A stretch of DNA of 64,000 bases, taken from assembly GCF_030272615.1 (NCBI RefSeq), contig NC_081414.1, positions 232,129,733 through 232,193,732 on the forward strand, in the 5' to 3' direction. Origin of the DNA: Cryptomeria japonica (Eukaryota; Streptophyta; Pinopsida; Cupressales; Cupressaceae). Below are positions 53,701-64,000 of this stretch, piece by piece; the first letter of the stretch is position 1; each line of letters begins with the position of its first letter. Both the position numbers and the translations under genes were made by a program. The notes beneath the pieces were generated by a model. It ran no database searches and was not told the DNA's origin. It was given only the letters and a program-made list of their open reading frames with translations.

Positions 53701-56700
53701 TAAGATTAGCACTCATTTGGCTTGTTTTTGAGCCTAACCTCTCACAAATATATCAATCCATTCAATCTAGAACCACTCTACTGTCAAGACCCTATTACTC
53801 TTTATCTACAATGTTGTGTCCCTCCGCTAGTGTCAACTTAAGTCTATCAACCTTGGGGTTGTTAGGATTTGAAGAGCTCTATTCAACCTTGATCCATAAT
53901 GAGAATCTACTACCATTCAATGTCCTCAAATTGTAATAACCCTTTCTGGTTGATTTGCTCAGAAATTGTTTGTCATGTATTTCAAACACACCAAAATGGA
54001 AATTTTGACAAATTCATAAGGGAAGGTTAATATCACAAGAACAACAATATTGTGTCATTTTCAAATATAAAATGAAATGTCATTTTTGTGGATCTTGTGC
54101 TATAAATTTCTGTTAGAATGCTTATCAAAGAACACTCATATTTATACAAACTTTCGAACAAAATCAGCCAATAACCCATATCCTTGTGATATTGAACATA
54201 AGTCCTTTGGCTGACAGAAGAACATTAAATCTGGATTACCCATGCAGTGGATCATTGAGACTTTAATGGTGGTAATCCCATCAAAATCGCACCTTTAATG
54301 TTTCTATGCATAGGTTAGGGCTGCGATGAGATTAGGAACATATTTCTCCCTAAATATGGGCAGTTATAGTGATGGAAGGAGCTTAAACCCCTATTCAAAA
54401 GCCGACGACCATCTCCATGTCTTCTCTAAGTCTATAATTTTCCTTTTAGCAAGTTATGACTGGTTCGGTTGCCATTTTCCCCATGAATCTTCATTTTCCC
54501 TTCACATGACCTGCATAATTTCTATCACTACCGTCTGTAGGTTGCCTTTGACTAATTTAAAATAATTATTCCAAATGAATTTCTAAATCAAATAACTTCT
54601 CCAATATATTCAAGAGCTCAAAAGCACATGTTATAAAGGAACAACCTACTGAAGAAAACTTCACACAAATTTATTTTTACTTGAAAATTTCTATAATTTG
54701 TATCTGTAAATTTGACAAATCTTAGAAAGACATATTGTTCGATTCCAATCTCATATTCCACACACATTCAATACGCACACACATTCAATACTGATGTGAA
54801 TTTCCTCAAAATCCACCTCTACAATTGAATAGGAAAAAAATTCAAGTCAATCTCACCTTAGTGTTTTCATTCTAAGAAAGTAGAAATTTGTTCAACTCCA
54901 CAACTAAGGTCTTAATAAATATCAAATTTTAAGAAATAAATAAAATGTGCCTCCCCAATCTCTTTTTACAATCCCTTGTAGAACTTTCCAAAAATTATGT
55001 TTAGAAAATATTTTTTAAATAATAATCTTTTTAACTCCTTATAAGTGACTTTATATTGTTTTACTTTTTGTCCCAACTAAAAGCACTTTATAAAAATAAA
55101 ATATTCAGATTAATAGCACAATTAACTAAATACAAGTTACTTGAAGAATATACATTCAACTCAACCTTATTTCACCTAAAGGAAACATCTTTAAAAAAAA
55201 ATTACAATGAGATTTAATAATATATCTACCTTTGTTACTAATATTAATATTTCGAAAAGCACTCTTTGACTAAGGTTTTTCCTTGCATAGACATTTTTCT
55301 GAATATGGTCTATTTTTTAAACTTTATATTGCTAATATAAATGGCACTGTTTCATCACCACAAAAAGCAAAAACATTTGCAATCATCCATAATATAATTG
55401 AAAGAATGTGAAAAAGCTTCAAAACCTTACCTTATGGTTTACAATTCTTCTGGGCTCAAACTCCTGAAAATCCACATTAGAAATAGTTCCTTTTGCAGAG
55501 ATTATACAAACAGTTAAGGGTGAATGTTGATAAAAAGACATAATTTTCTCGTGCACATCCTGCAAAATAATAGAGTACAATAAGAATAACAAGCCAACTA
55601 AGAAGTTAATCTATTAGTAATGTCAGACTAGTGAGTCATTCTTTTTGTTAACGCCCCAAATGAAGACAATACTCTATTACCAAAGAAGACAATTAATGAC
55701 ACCATCAACCATAAACAACTTTAAATTTTAATTTACCCAATAAATCAATGTGTATAATAAGCTCTTATAGAAACTAATTTAAGATACCAGGTTAGAAAAT
55801 ATTTACAAATTTGTGGATAAAATCAAACACTAAGCATATTCAAACTAGGACTCAATAACTAGGTAGGAGTAAGATGTCTCTCTACTTAGGGTTTTGTGCA
55901 TTGTATTCTCTCGTATAAATTATACAATTTGTAAATGTTGTATGAGATTTCTTCTCATAGCATTATACTAGTTTTTATTAATTCTATGTACCATCATTTC
56001 TAACATTTATGACTTAGTTTTTTCTTTCTTTTTTAAACAGATTCAATTAAATGTCATGGTGAAAATTACATGAACATGCAATTCTATATCATGTTTTGGA
56101 CCCATAATAACTAGGTTACCTTTTATGTATTAACTAGCATGCAAGTTGATATATTTTCACATGGAAGTTGGAATGTGACCTTATCCTATCTTGTCCCCAT
56201 CATTATGCATTTCCATGATTCAAATCAAATTCTACATCTAACCATTCATCACCTTAATTCAAATTCATGGATGTGGAATTGTCCTATCAATTACACGTCA
56301 AACTAAACCTCATATCTTTAAATTCAATTTATAAACCTTCCCCCACCCATTCCTAAATATATCCATAAAATCTTGGCAAAGTTTTCATTTTTTTGGAAAA
56401 AAATATTAATTTCTATTGGAAAATCTTTTCTTTATTTGTTTTAAATTTTATTGACAATTATTTGACATCGCACGAAATTGGTAGAAAATATTGGTGAGTT
56501 TTCCATTAATGTTATCAGATTTCCACAATCCATAATTTCATATAACTCAATATTTTTGGGTTAGATTGTGTGCAAATTTTTGAATCAACATTTCGAATCA
56601 CACTCTGTGATCCATGATCCTTGAATCAACGTTTCGAATCACACTCCGTGATCCATGAATGTGATTCGAAACGTTGATTCAAGGATCATGGATCACGGAG

Positions 56701-59700
56701 TGTGATTCGAAACGTTGATTCAAAAACTCGCACATAGTCTAACCTAAAAATATTGAATTATATCAAATATTTCATTTTTTTTAAAAAGGAATGTTAATTA
56801 TCACGAAAAATACTTAAAATAAAATAAAATTCTTATGAAAAAAGGGAACAAGGGGTGACAACGATCAATGAGTTTAAGGGGTAGTGCTTCTTATAAGGAT
56901 CGAGTGGGTAGTTCCCCCCCATGGGCTCAAGGGGCAATGCCCCTTGCAAGGGTTAAGGAGTTAGAGCTCCTAAATGCCTCTTGAATGTAGTAGTTAACCT
57001 CTTCTAGACTAGGCACTCTCTTTGGGAATAGCAGCAACAATTATGGCTTATTTCTCTCCATGATTTTCTTTGAAGAAGGTGACTTGGTCTTCATGCTTGA
57101 AAATCTCTTGCAAAAATGCTTAGAGGGTTGCCACTTTCTTGAACTTGACTTAGTATTTTTCTTAAATTCCTTTCTAAGTCTCTTGCATAAGAATAGGTTC
57201 TCCTATTTCTAAAGGGAGGCTTGATGATGCTTTTGAATAGTTATAGCTACCCTTAGACAAATACAAGATGATAAGAGCTTGTTGATTACTAAAGTTTATT
57301 ATAGTTGTATGAATAGATTCATTCTATTGACAAAAAAGTGTAATTGTAATTCAATTAAATACGTTTAAAACAAGAATAACTCAACAAAAACTTAGTAACT
57401 AAAAACAAATATTACATTAGTAAAAGTATAGAGAACTTTGATTTTGTTATTTCATGTCAAGTATAGTGTATGAGGATTAAAAAGAATCATAATATATTAT
57501 AAAAGGGTTGATTTTAAAAAAAAATTATTTTACTTTTACCTAAGAGGGTTTATGTTAAAACTATATGATTGGTTCTACAATAGTAGGTAAGTGCTACCAC
57601 CATTGAACATAGCCAACTATTTTAGGGGTAACCCAATGTTTCTACCAAACCCTTATTAGAAATAAAATTAAAAGAAAAACTCATTAGTGTTTAAAAAGTT
57701 TAAGTCAAAAATTCATCTATTCAAAATTAAACTTGGAGAAGTTAGAATGTCATGGCTTTAACCCTAGACTAGTAAGTTACATTTGTCATATGCTTTTATT
57801 TTTTTTCTTGAAAGAGAAAACAAAAGACTTACTAAATTTTTTAATAATGAATATTTGAAAAACTCAAGAAATGATAAGGGCAAATGAGATAGATGGTAAT
57901 TACTCAGGAATTGAGATTAATTATAAGTTTTTAAATTGGAATGCAATTATATTTTTTTCTTTATGTAACGAAAATGTTATCAAGAAGATTTAGTATCTCA
58001 GGTCAACACTTTTGAAAAACATATGATTGCAAATTATATAAAATTGATTTCACTGAAAATGATTTGATTCCCACAAATATATTGACAACATACAATTGTA
58101 AAATTATTATATAGAAATCTATTTTAAAAAGTTTATATAAGGATCCTATAACAGCCTATATAATTTTTATTTATTTATTTTAAATGGAAGTTTAGTCAAG
58201 GGCACAAAGCTGCAGATCAAATCAGCCTGGGGCACGATCCTAGTCTCATCCCTTATGATGTAGGAGCTTTGCACTCAGCAAGACTTGATCCCTGATGGGT
58301 TCATTTGGAGCCATTCAACTACACCAACAGACCAAGGTCCATTGACACAGCCTATATAATTAGACATCAAACTCATACACAAGAAATAAACCTAATATAA
58401 ACTCATAAGTTCATTGAAAATGATTCTATTCTTATGAAAAATATATAGACGAATTCACAAAATGATATCATTATTAAGATTTAAATATAGAAAAATGATA
58501 CAGAACCCCTCCTAAAGGTCAAGTAATCTTACATCATCTAAGCGAAATTCAATCATTGTATTTTAGTTTGGAAAGTGTTTTGTGTTTTTGCTATAATTTT
58601 GTTTTTGGAGGTTTGGAATCCTAATTAACCTACCCCAAAGTTCATTGGTTCTGGATATCGGTGCCAAACAAAGCAGGCTCTTGCCTTTGCTAAGACAGCA
58701 AAACTCCTCACAAAACTGCATGAAGCAGAGCATTGCACTAATGTGTTGTATGCTGCCACACAAGCTTAAGAAAGCCACATAAGATCCAGTCCGCATATCA
58801 GAGACTAGATATGTTAAGGATCCGTTCTCTGGGCAACAGGTGGAAAACAACACACTCTTTTTGTTAGTTATGTCAAACTCTTATGAACAGTCCAAAGTTT
58901 TTAAGTGAGATTCACAAGCGTACACGAGTAGCATAGAATCTACAAAATTGTTGGGTTGAAGCTGAAGCATCAGGTTTCTTTAAGCAACAAGGACCTTTCA
59001 AACCCCACATCAGTGGGCACGCCAATAGTCACCGCATCAACATAGAAGTGATTTATTTCCTTTTTAGAAGTAGCTGGAGTCAGAACTGAAGTGGAACTAA
59101 AGTCAGTACAGGGATTAAATCAACTTGTAAGAGGTTTAGATCGTAATGGAGGGTTTTTCAAGTTCGCTAAATATTTAATTCTTGTTTATGCAGCTATCAG
59201 ATTATATTTTTGATCGTGTTTATTAATTAATTAAAAATAAAAAGTTATTATTTTAATTAATTGATACTGTTAAAATGTGCAGTCTGATGATTGCATAGAT
59301 ATTGCAGAATATTTATTGGGCTGGATAGTGTATGTTATTTGGGTTTCATATAATTTTGGAGTGGTCCATAAGATGTACAATTCTACATTCTTTTACAAAT
59401 ATTAAAGAACATGAATTTTTCAAATCTTTTTGTCATTATTTTGTGTTCTTGTGCTTTCATTGTGTAAATCTTAATAACTGCTAGCTAATTGTTCAATTAA
59501 CACACTGATCATTTATATCAAAAAAATATATTACTTCTTCAAAAACTTGTGTTGTGAAGAATTCAATTTCTGATAAAAATTATATGTTCTACTAAAACAT
59601 AGATAAGTTTCTAAAAGACAAAGTTATTTAAGAAAAAATAAGTTCAGCCTAACACTAGGTCCCAATGAATAAAACTACAAAGAAGTGAAAAGTTTTCCAT

Positions 59701-62700
59701 TGAAAAGTTTTTAAATTGAAGACTTTTATTAGAAATACAAACCATCTAAATCTCCTAGTATCTCCTAATCATAAATAGTTACTCATTCTCAAAATGGAAG
59801 CAGGACACCAAAATATCATTTTGAGACAGAAGAGATCAACCCAAAAAAAAAAAAAATTGGGAACAAGCCGGAGTTCTTACCTCCCCAGGTGCAATGACAA
59901 TGACTCGAAAAAGTCCTGGTTCCCCATGCTCTGTGACACAACTTCATTAGCATTAGTAATTATGTACAGCGGCACCACATTACAAATTAAATGGAACCAA
60001 AACATAAATCACCACGTACATTGAACAATAGAGTATGTGACAGGCACTGTAAATAAATAAAAAGTTATCTTATTGAATGGTTACCATGCCATAATCTATA
60101 GTATTTGCAAATATTTGAATGTCTCTGTAAATATTCAATACTATAACATCTGATGAATAAAATTAAACAAAGATATCATATGGATGAAGAATTTTCTAGC
60201 GCTTAAAAGCACTATTATTAAAATAGTTTTGAAATCATATGGACGACTTTTCTAGCATTTACAAGTACACTTATTAAAAAAATTTGGATGTGATTATTAA
60301 TGGACATGATCAGCGATTTCTTATAATCATCGAGTGTCTATTGTACATTACTGTTAACGATGAAATGCATACAAATTAGTGAATGATCTCAAGGAGTAAT
60401 GTAAGCTCCTGCTTTTATGGGCAGGGGCATAAATAATTTTGTTGACAACTAGCTTTATGTGTAAGCACTCATATTTCGCGACAGCAAGGAGAATTAACTG
60501 ACGCAAAAATAGGTTAGATACATAATAACAATATGCCTATCGAGCCATAAATGATTACTATGCACTAACAATCACAAAAGCCAAATGACTAATTTGAAAA
60601 CTGAAAAACTATGCATTCTGATTTGGAATCTGAAAAATAGTTTAGCCCCACAATAACAATATGCCCATCGAGGCTTAAATGATTACTATGCGCTAACAAT
60701 CACAAACAATTAGAAAAGCCAAATGACTGTTATTTATTGTGGGGCTAATTTGAGAACTGAAAAATTATACATTCTGATTTGGGAACTGAAAAATAGGTTA
60801 GCCCCACGAGAACAATACCTATCGAGCCATAAATGATTAATATGCATTCTGATTCGGAAACTGAAAATCTATGTTCTTGTGAACTTTATGAGTGCAAATA
60901 AAAGGATGAAATCTTGTTTCTTCTTCTAATTGACCAGAACCTTACCTAGCAATACAACATGCCTAAAGTTTCCCATGATTGAGCTGGAAATGATTACTAA
61001 CAATCTCAAAAGCCAAAAAAGGATAAAGATTGTCTATTGAGATGCGATTTCTAACAGTCTCTGAAGCCAAATGTCTACTAATCATTCCCTTCAACGTTCT
61101 AATTTGTAAACATTGTGTTCTTGTCAACTTGAAGTTGCATTAAGGTTAGGAGCTCACTGTCTAACAAACAGACACAAGCCACACTGCAACATGCATAGAC
61201 TCGCCATAATCATTTGCCCTTAATCCTCTACCTAATAGCAGACACTAGATCTTTAAGTTACAAATTTGTCATCAATATAAGTTCTTGTAGAGACATATAC
61301 TGTAATTAAAAAGTCAATCGAGAAGAGAAGTATTAACACAAAAACGCCTTACTTTCCATGCCATCTTCATATTTGCAAGAAGGAATGCCCATAGATTTGT
61401 AGATAAAATACATATAAATCTAATTTTAATGTGTGGACAGGCCACATTGGTAAGAATACAATCTAGATTCAAATATTTCTCAAGCATTGATGTAAAGTTG
61501 AAGTAAACTATAATACAAATAGAAGATATAGTAGTAGCTAATGGTTTCAACAGAAGACTGGGTGGTTACAATGAATGCAGCGTTTATTTCCAACTATCAA
61601 CAGCAGCTATATGCTAAATGTTCAATGTCTTAATGGCAATTATAAAACACGACATTCCCATAGCAGAGGAGCATTCTTTCATTTGGCTTTTATGCTAAAG
61701 ATGGATATGGGATTGTGGGAGTTAAGTGGATTATTATTATTTTTATATTGTTAATCATTTACAAATATTTTTAATACAAGTCTTTGTGATTACAATCATG
61801 AGATCAATATCAGCTCCTTTCAAACAATCATGATAAAAATCACCTATGAAAATCAAGAATCATAATTTAGAGGTTTACTTATTTAGAAACCATCTCTGCA
61901 CTAGAAGTCAACTGTACAAGACTTAGAATCTCAACTTAAAATTTCATATTAGATATCCTTTTGAAATTTGAACTTGATTTGCGACAATGAAAATTCTATA
62001 CTTTAATCAATTAAACTCGACCCCTAGAAACATTTGTAAATTAATTGCTTCAGTTAGGAAACCTTTTGCTACTTGGTGATATTCACCACACCACTTATGC
62101 CAGCAGTTACTCGTAAACTGACTCCTACGAAACGAATCAGGATATGAGTCTAACTGTATTTGCTATCCTGAGTCTAACTGTATTTGCTATGTTTAGATGT
62201 AATTAGTAATGGCACAAACTAGTGGAAAACAACTGTTACGTGATTACTAATCTAAGTCTGTGAATGTTTCAAGTAGAGTAGCAGACTCGTTGCATCATTT
62301 ATCCAAATGGATTTTCTCCTTCTCCACTCTTGAGATATGGTTGACAACAACATATGAAAAAACAAGCATTCGCTGCACATTGGCTGCAGCCTTCAAAGAA
62401 CTCTGCCACTGGGTATTTTCAGCAATGCATGCTTATTAGATGGATAGTTAGGATAGGATATATAAAACTATGTTGTTATATTATAAATCAGATCATTTTA
62501 ATTACTTTGTTATTCAATGGATATTTATTGAGATTTGTGTAATTCTTTCTGCCTCTGTGGCATTTATTTTTATTTGAATTGGTTTAGCAACTTGCAATTT
62601 AGAGATAGAGAAGTGTCTACATCAATTTGGCATTAAAGCAATACGAAAATCCTTGAGAGGTTGAAGAAATATGTGATATATTCCATCAATGCTTTAAAAA

Positions 62701-64000
62701 AAAGACTTGTAACTTGAAAGGGAAAAGGCATGTCGGCCTGTGGATTGACATTGCATAATTTGACGGAGGATTTTGGAGCTTTCATCTCTCCTATGATGCA
62801 CCTGAGGTTCTCATAGACCACCCAGCATCCTCTTTGCTGACTATGTCCAACATTGGTCTTTCACATGGACCTTTTTGACTGGTTGTGGACCATATGATTC
62901 TTTGATTTGAATATTGTTCCAACGTGGAAAGAAATTTTGCCATCCTAACCAATTGCTATGTTGAGTTCTTTTGCCATCCAAGTGGATCAATCGGTTGTTG
63001 ACCTTTATTCTTGATATAGTAGACATTTGATTTGGTTTTCAGGAAAGGATCAAAAGAAGGAATATTTAGGTTCAGTTATTGGTGGTTTATAATATAAATT
63101 TATAAATTATTGTAAAGTATTTTTGTCTGTTAATTTATAATTCTAATAAAAACGGAAGATGTTAAGTTCAAATCTCTTCAAAGATAATCAAATAAAAATA
63201 ATTCTAAGTGAACATATGAGTTGAGAAGGAAAAGAAGGAATACCTAGGTTTCTGTTATAGGTTGATTATAATATACATTTATAATCTCTTTCGGAAGCAC
63301 TTTCATCTGTAAAACCTACAACTCTAATAGGCACCTAAGATGTTAAATTCAAATCTGTTCAAAGACGGTCACTGAAAATAACTCTAAGTGAACATGTGAC
63401 TTGAAAAGGAAAGGAAGAAATATCAAGATTTCAATTACAGGTTGTTTATATTTGTAATATAACTTAATATTCTCTTTGGAAAGCACCTCTGTCTGCAAAA
63501 CTTATAACTTTAATGGGAACATAAGAAGTTAAATTCAAATCTCTTCAAAGACCATCAATAAAAATAACTCTTCAACATGTGACTTGAAAGAAAAAAAATA
63601 TCTAGATTTCAGTTACAGATTGTTTATAATATAAATTTATAATCTATCTGAAAAGCACCTCTCCGTAAAACCTATAATTCTAATAGACACCTAAAATGTC
63701 TCTCCCAAGGCTGCCAATAAAAATAACTGTGGCTTGATTTTATTGGTAGAAAAGGGGCTTCAAGAAAATACGTAAAGCAACTGTTAAAATATGTATAGAG
63801 ACTTCAAAAAGAAATTAGAAATAGAACAGTGCACAATCTTAAAACAAATGATGCAGCAACAGCAGAGAGCCTTTCAGGACACGAAAAGATTGAAATTGAT
63901 TTAAAGCAGAAAATGTACCAAATTGAAGGTCCGGAGGCGTCTTGGTTGAACCCAGAGGCAGTTTGGAAGCCCGATTGTCCGCCTGGTTACTCAATTTTCT
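47626..64000 (-). CDS. AHL: AHL-type gene (PPC/DUF296 domain), 5' end outside window
   Basis: Exons on the minus strand: 63919-64000 (partial), 59881-59930, 55431-55559, 52153-52290, 51948-52070 and about 47626-47795. The first four joins keep one frame with GT...AG borders. The protein has a degenerate AT-hook-like start, then the PPC fold: FRVIVIAPGEDVHEKIMSF, TVCIISAKGTISNVDF, GEFEILSLSRSY, GIVGGLLIAASFVEVVVGVF. AHL proteins bind AT-rich DNA via the AT-hook and assemble trimers through PPC, in the nucleus, as transcription regulators. Introns of about 4.0, 4.3, 3.1 and 0.08 kb precede a fifth of about 4.1 kb. The usual RGRP core and the Arg of GRFEIL are changed, so it is a divergent member or a decaying copy. 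Confidence 0.82.
47796..51947 (-). other. AHL: AHL intron 5 or downstream region
   Basis: About 4.1 kb, AT-rich. It holds a 23-bp direct duplication (GGGCAATAGTTCCATGCAAG twice at 48538-48583) and degenerate CACTAAATGTCATCT repeats at 49590-49700. No other gene signal. Confidence 0.5.
51948..52070 (-). CDS. AHL: AHL exon, last PPC strand
   Basis: Acceptor CTATTTGCAG after an 82-bp intron. Reads VVVGVFSSDAVYIPGQVGDK and on, ending ISDV then TAG at 51948-51950. If the TAG is used, the protein ends here. If a GT just before it is used as donor (candidates at AGT, GAA|GTA or GAT GT|GTAG), the frame passes to the 47.7 kb exon. Confidence 0.85.
   Translation of the reverse strand: MVVGVFSSDAVYIPGQVGDKGPISISGQPNTEVYSAISDV
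52153..52290 (-). CDS. AHL: AHL exon, PPC core
   Basis: Acceptor TTTGCTTCAG, 46 codons from GEFEILSLSRSY to LLIAASFVE, donor GTGATG. The family motif GRFEIL reads GEFEIL here, a charge reversal in a motif needed for PPC-PPC contact in known AHLs; the usual Gly-Gly-Leu-Ser-Val segment is shortened (NNGLRVALIHLDG). Confidence 0.92.
52291..55430 (-). other. AHL: AHL intron 3
   Basis: About 3.1 kb without coding signal. A purine-rich stretch at 52930-53160 (GGAGGAGGTGGAG type) and a small TA run at 52413 are the only notable parts. Confidence 0.55.
55431..55559 (-). CDS. AHL: AHL exon, PPC middle
   Basis: Acceptor TTATTTTGCAG, 43 codons from DVHEKIMSFYQHSP to RRIVNHK, donor GTAAGG, phase 0 at both ends. 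Contains VCIISAKGTISNV, the AHL VCILSANGAISNV block. Confidence 0.9.
55560..59880 (-). other. AHL: AHL intron 2
   Basis: About 4.3 kb. It holds the foldback element at 56535-56769 and a short less AT-rich block at 58190-58345 that I cannot assign. A 96-codon minus-strand frame at 58563-58853 has no recognisable domain. Confidence 0.5.
56535..56769. repeat. Foldback (hairpin) element
   Basis: The arms at about 56535-56644 and 56663-56769 are near-perfect inverted complements; the loop is about 18 bases. Each arm contains GAATCAACGTTTCGAATCAC twice as a direct repeat. Outer parts pair less well (CTCAATATTTTTGGGTTAGA against its complement with a few mismatches). No ORF, so MITE-like. Confidence 0.88.
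59881..59930 (-). CDS. AHL: AHL exon, start of PPC domain
   Basis: Acceptor GTGTCACAG, then two bases plus 16 codons reading HGEPGLFRVIVIAPGE, donor GTAAGA. It matches the first PPC strand (ITVNVGED-like) of the family. Confidence 0.82.
60510..60880. repeat. Degenerate tandem repeat of 130-150 bp with inverted boxes
   Basis: AACAATATGCCTATCGAGCC-like blocks recur at about 60527, 60655 and 60810, each followed by ATAAATGATTA. AGCCCCACAATAA at about 60642 is inverted as TTATTGTGGGGCT at about 60735. Confidence 0.68.
63061..63735. repeat. Tandem repeat, about 3.7 units of 179 bp
   Basis: Units start near 63061, 63239, 63419 and 63597. Each has AGGTT-GTTTATAATATAAATTTATAATCT, then GAAAGCACCTCTGTCTG-like, then TTCAAATCTCTTCAAAGA and GTGAACATGTGACTTGA-like blocks. 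Confidence 0.85.
63919..64000 (-). CDS. AHL: AHL exon with degenerate AT-hook-like segment (partial)
   Basis: Open from the window edge: RKLSNQADNRASKLPLGSTK and on to CCGGACCTTCAATTTG, then donor GTACAT. PLGSTKTP aligns with the part after RGRP in AHL AT-hooks, but RGRP itself reads SKLP. The exon ends with one base of a split codon, and the next exon supplies the other two (Glu), which supports the join. Confidence 0.68.

Larger units (their letters stand above)
59931..63918 (-). other. AHL: AHL intron 1 of the visible part
   Basis: About 4.0 kb, with tandem repeats at 60510-60880 and 63061-63735 and no coding signal otherwise. Confidence 0.5.

Noticed and set aside
58190-58345. SINE or organelle-derived insert
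   Set aside because: The block is less AT-rich than its flanks, but no A/B box pair, poly(A) tail or recognisable organelle gene is seen.
58563-58853. 96-codon minus-strand frame in the AHL intron
   Set aside because: No recognisable domain, no splice context linking it to the AHL frame, and no second copy for support.
1-64000. CRISPR array, integron, phage or bacterial gene cluster
   Set aside because: Short-spaced repeats here (9437-9704) lack conserved repeat-spacer structure, and all coding content is plant or plant-retroelement type.

Overview
The window looks like plant nuclear DNA from a very large, repeat-rich genome, most likely a gymnosperm (conifer type). The reasons are one sparse host gene with introns of 3-4 kb, nested LTR retrotransposons, a satellite array and many microsatellites. 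The species call is inference; a large-genome angiosperm is not excluded. No rRNA gene, intact tRNA gene, CRISPR array or bacterial-type operon was seen.

Left part (1-26166): two related Ty3/gypsy elements of the Tat lineage, both on the minus strand. T1 (1-11243, cut by the left window edge) and T2 (about 14400-26166, more decayed) share the order 5' LTR, primer-binding site matching tRNA-Trp, a leader of about 2.7-2.9 kb, gag, protease, G-patch and Pro/Thr-rich linker, reverse transcriptase, degenerate RNase H, second (archaeal-type) RNase H, integrase. The leader holds an extra sense-strand ORF of 127 codons kept in both copies. It also holds an array of the palindrome AGCGCT/C at a 20-bp step next to the primer site. 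Downstream of T2 pol lies a long repeat-rich tract with a coiled-coil ORF on the opposite strand.

Middle (26167-41230): a compound microsatellite, then a broken multi-exon plus-strand gene of unknown function (exons at 27636-28452 and 39220-40212, nearly all phase 0). The two halves are separated by a three-level retrotransposon nest. R is a plus-strand copia-type remnant with gag, protease motif and an acidic ORF. O, minus strand, sits in R; it has an LTR, a tRNA-Met primer site, a gag with coiled coil and zinc knuckles, then a large orphan ORF2 and no visible reverse transcriptase or integrase. I, minus strand, sits inside the O gag with 5-bp target duplications and carries a second, internally inverted copy of ORF2.

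Right part (41230-64000): a satellite array of about 6.4 units of about 358 bp, short tandem repeats, then a minus-strand AHL-type gene (PPC/DUF296 domain, AT-hook-like region degenerate) spread over more than 16 kb. Its introns carry a foldback element and two local tandem-repeat arrays. This gene is the only likely functional host gene seen, and its 5' end lies beyond the right edge.
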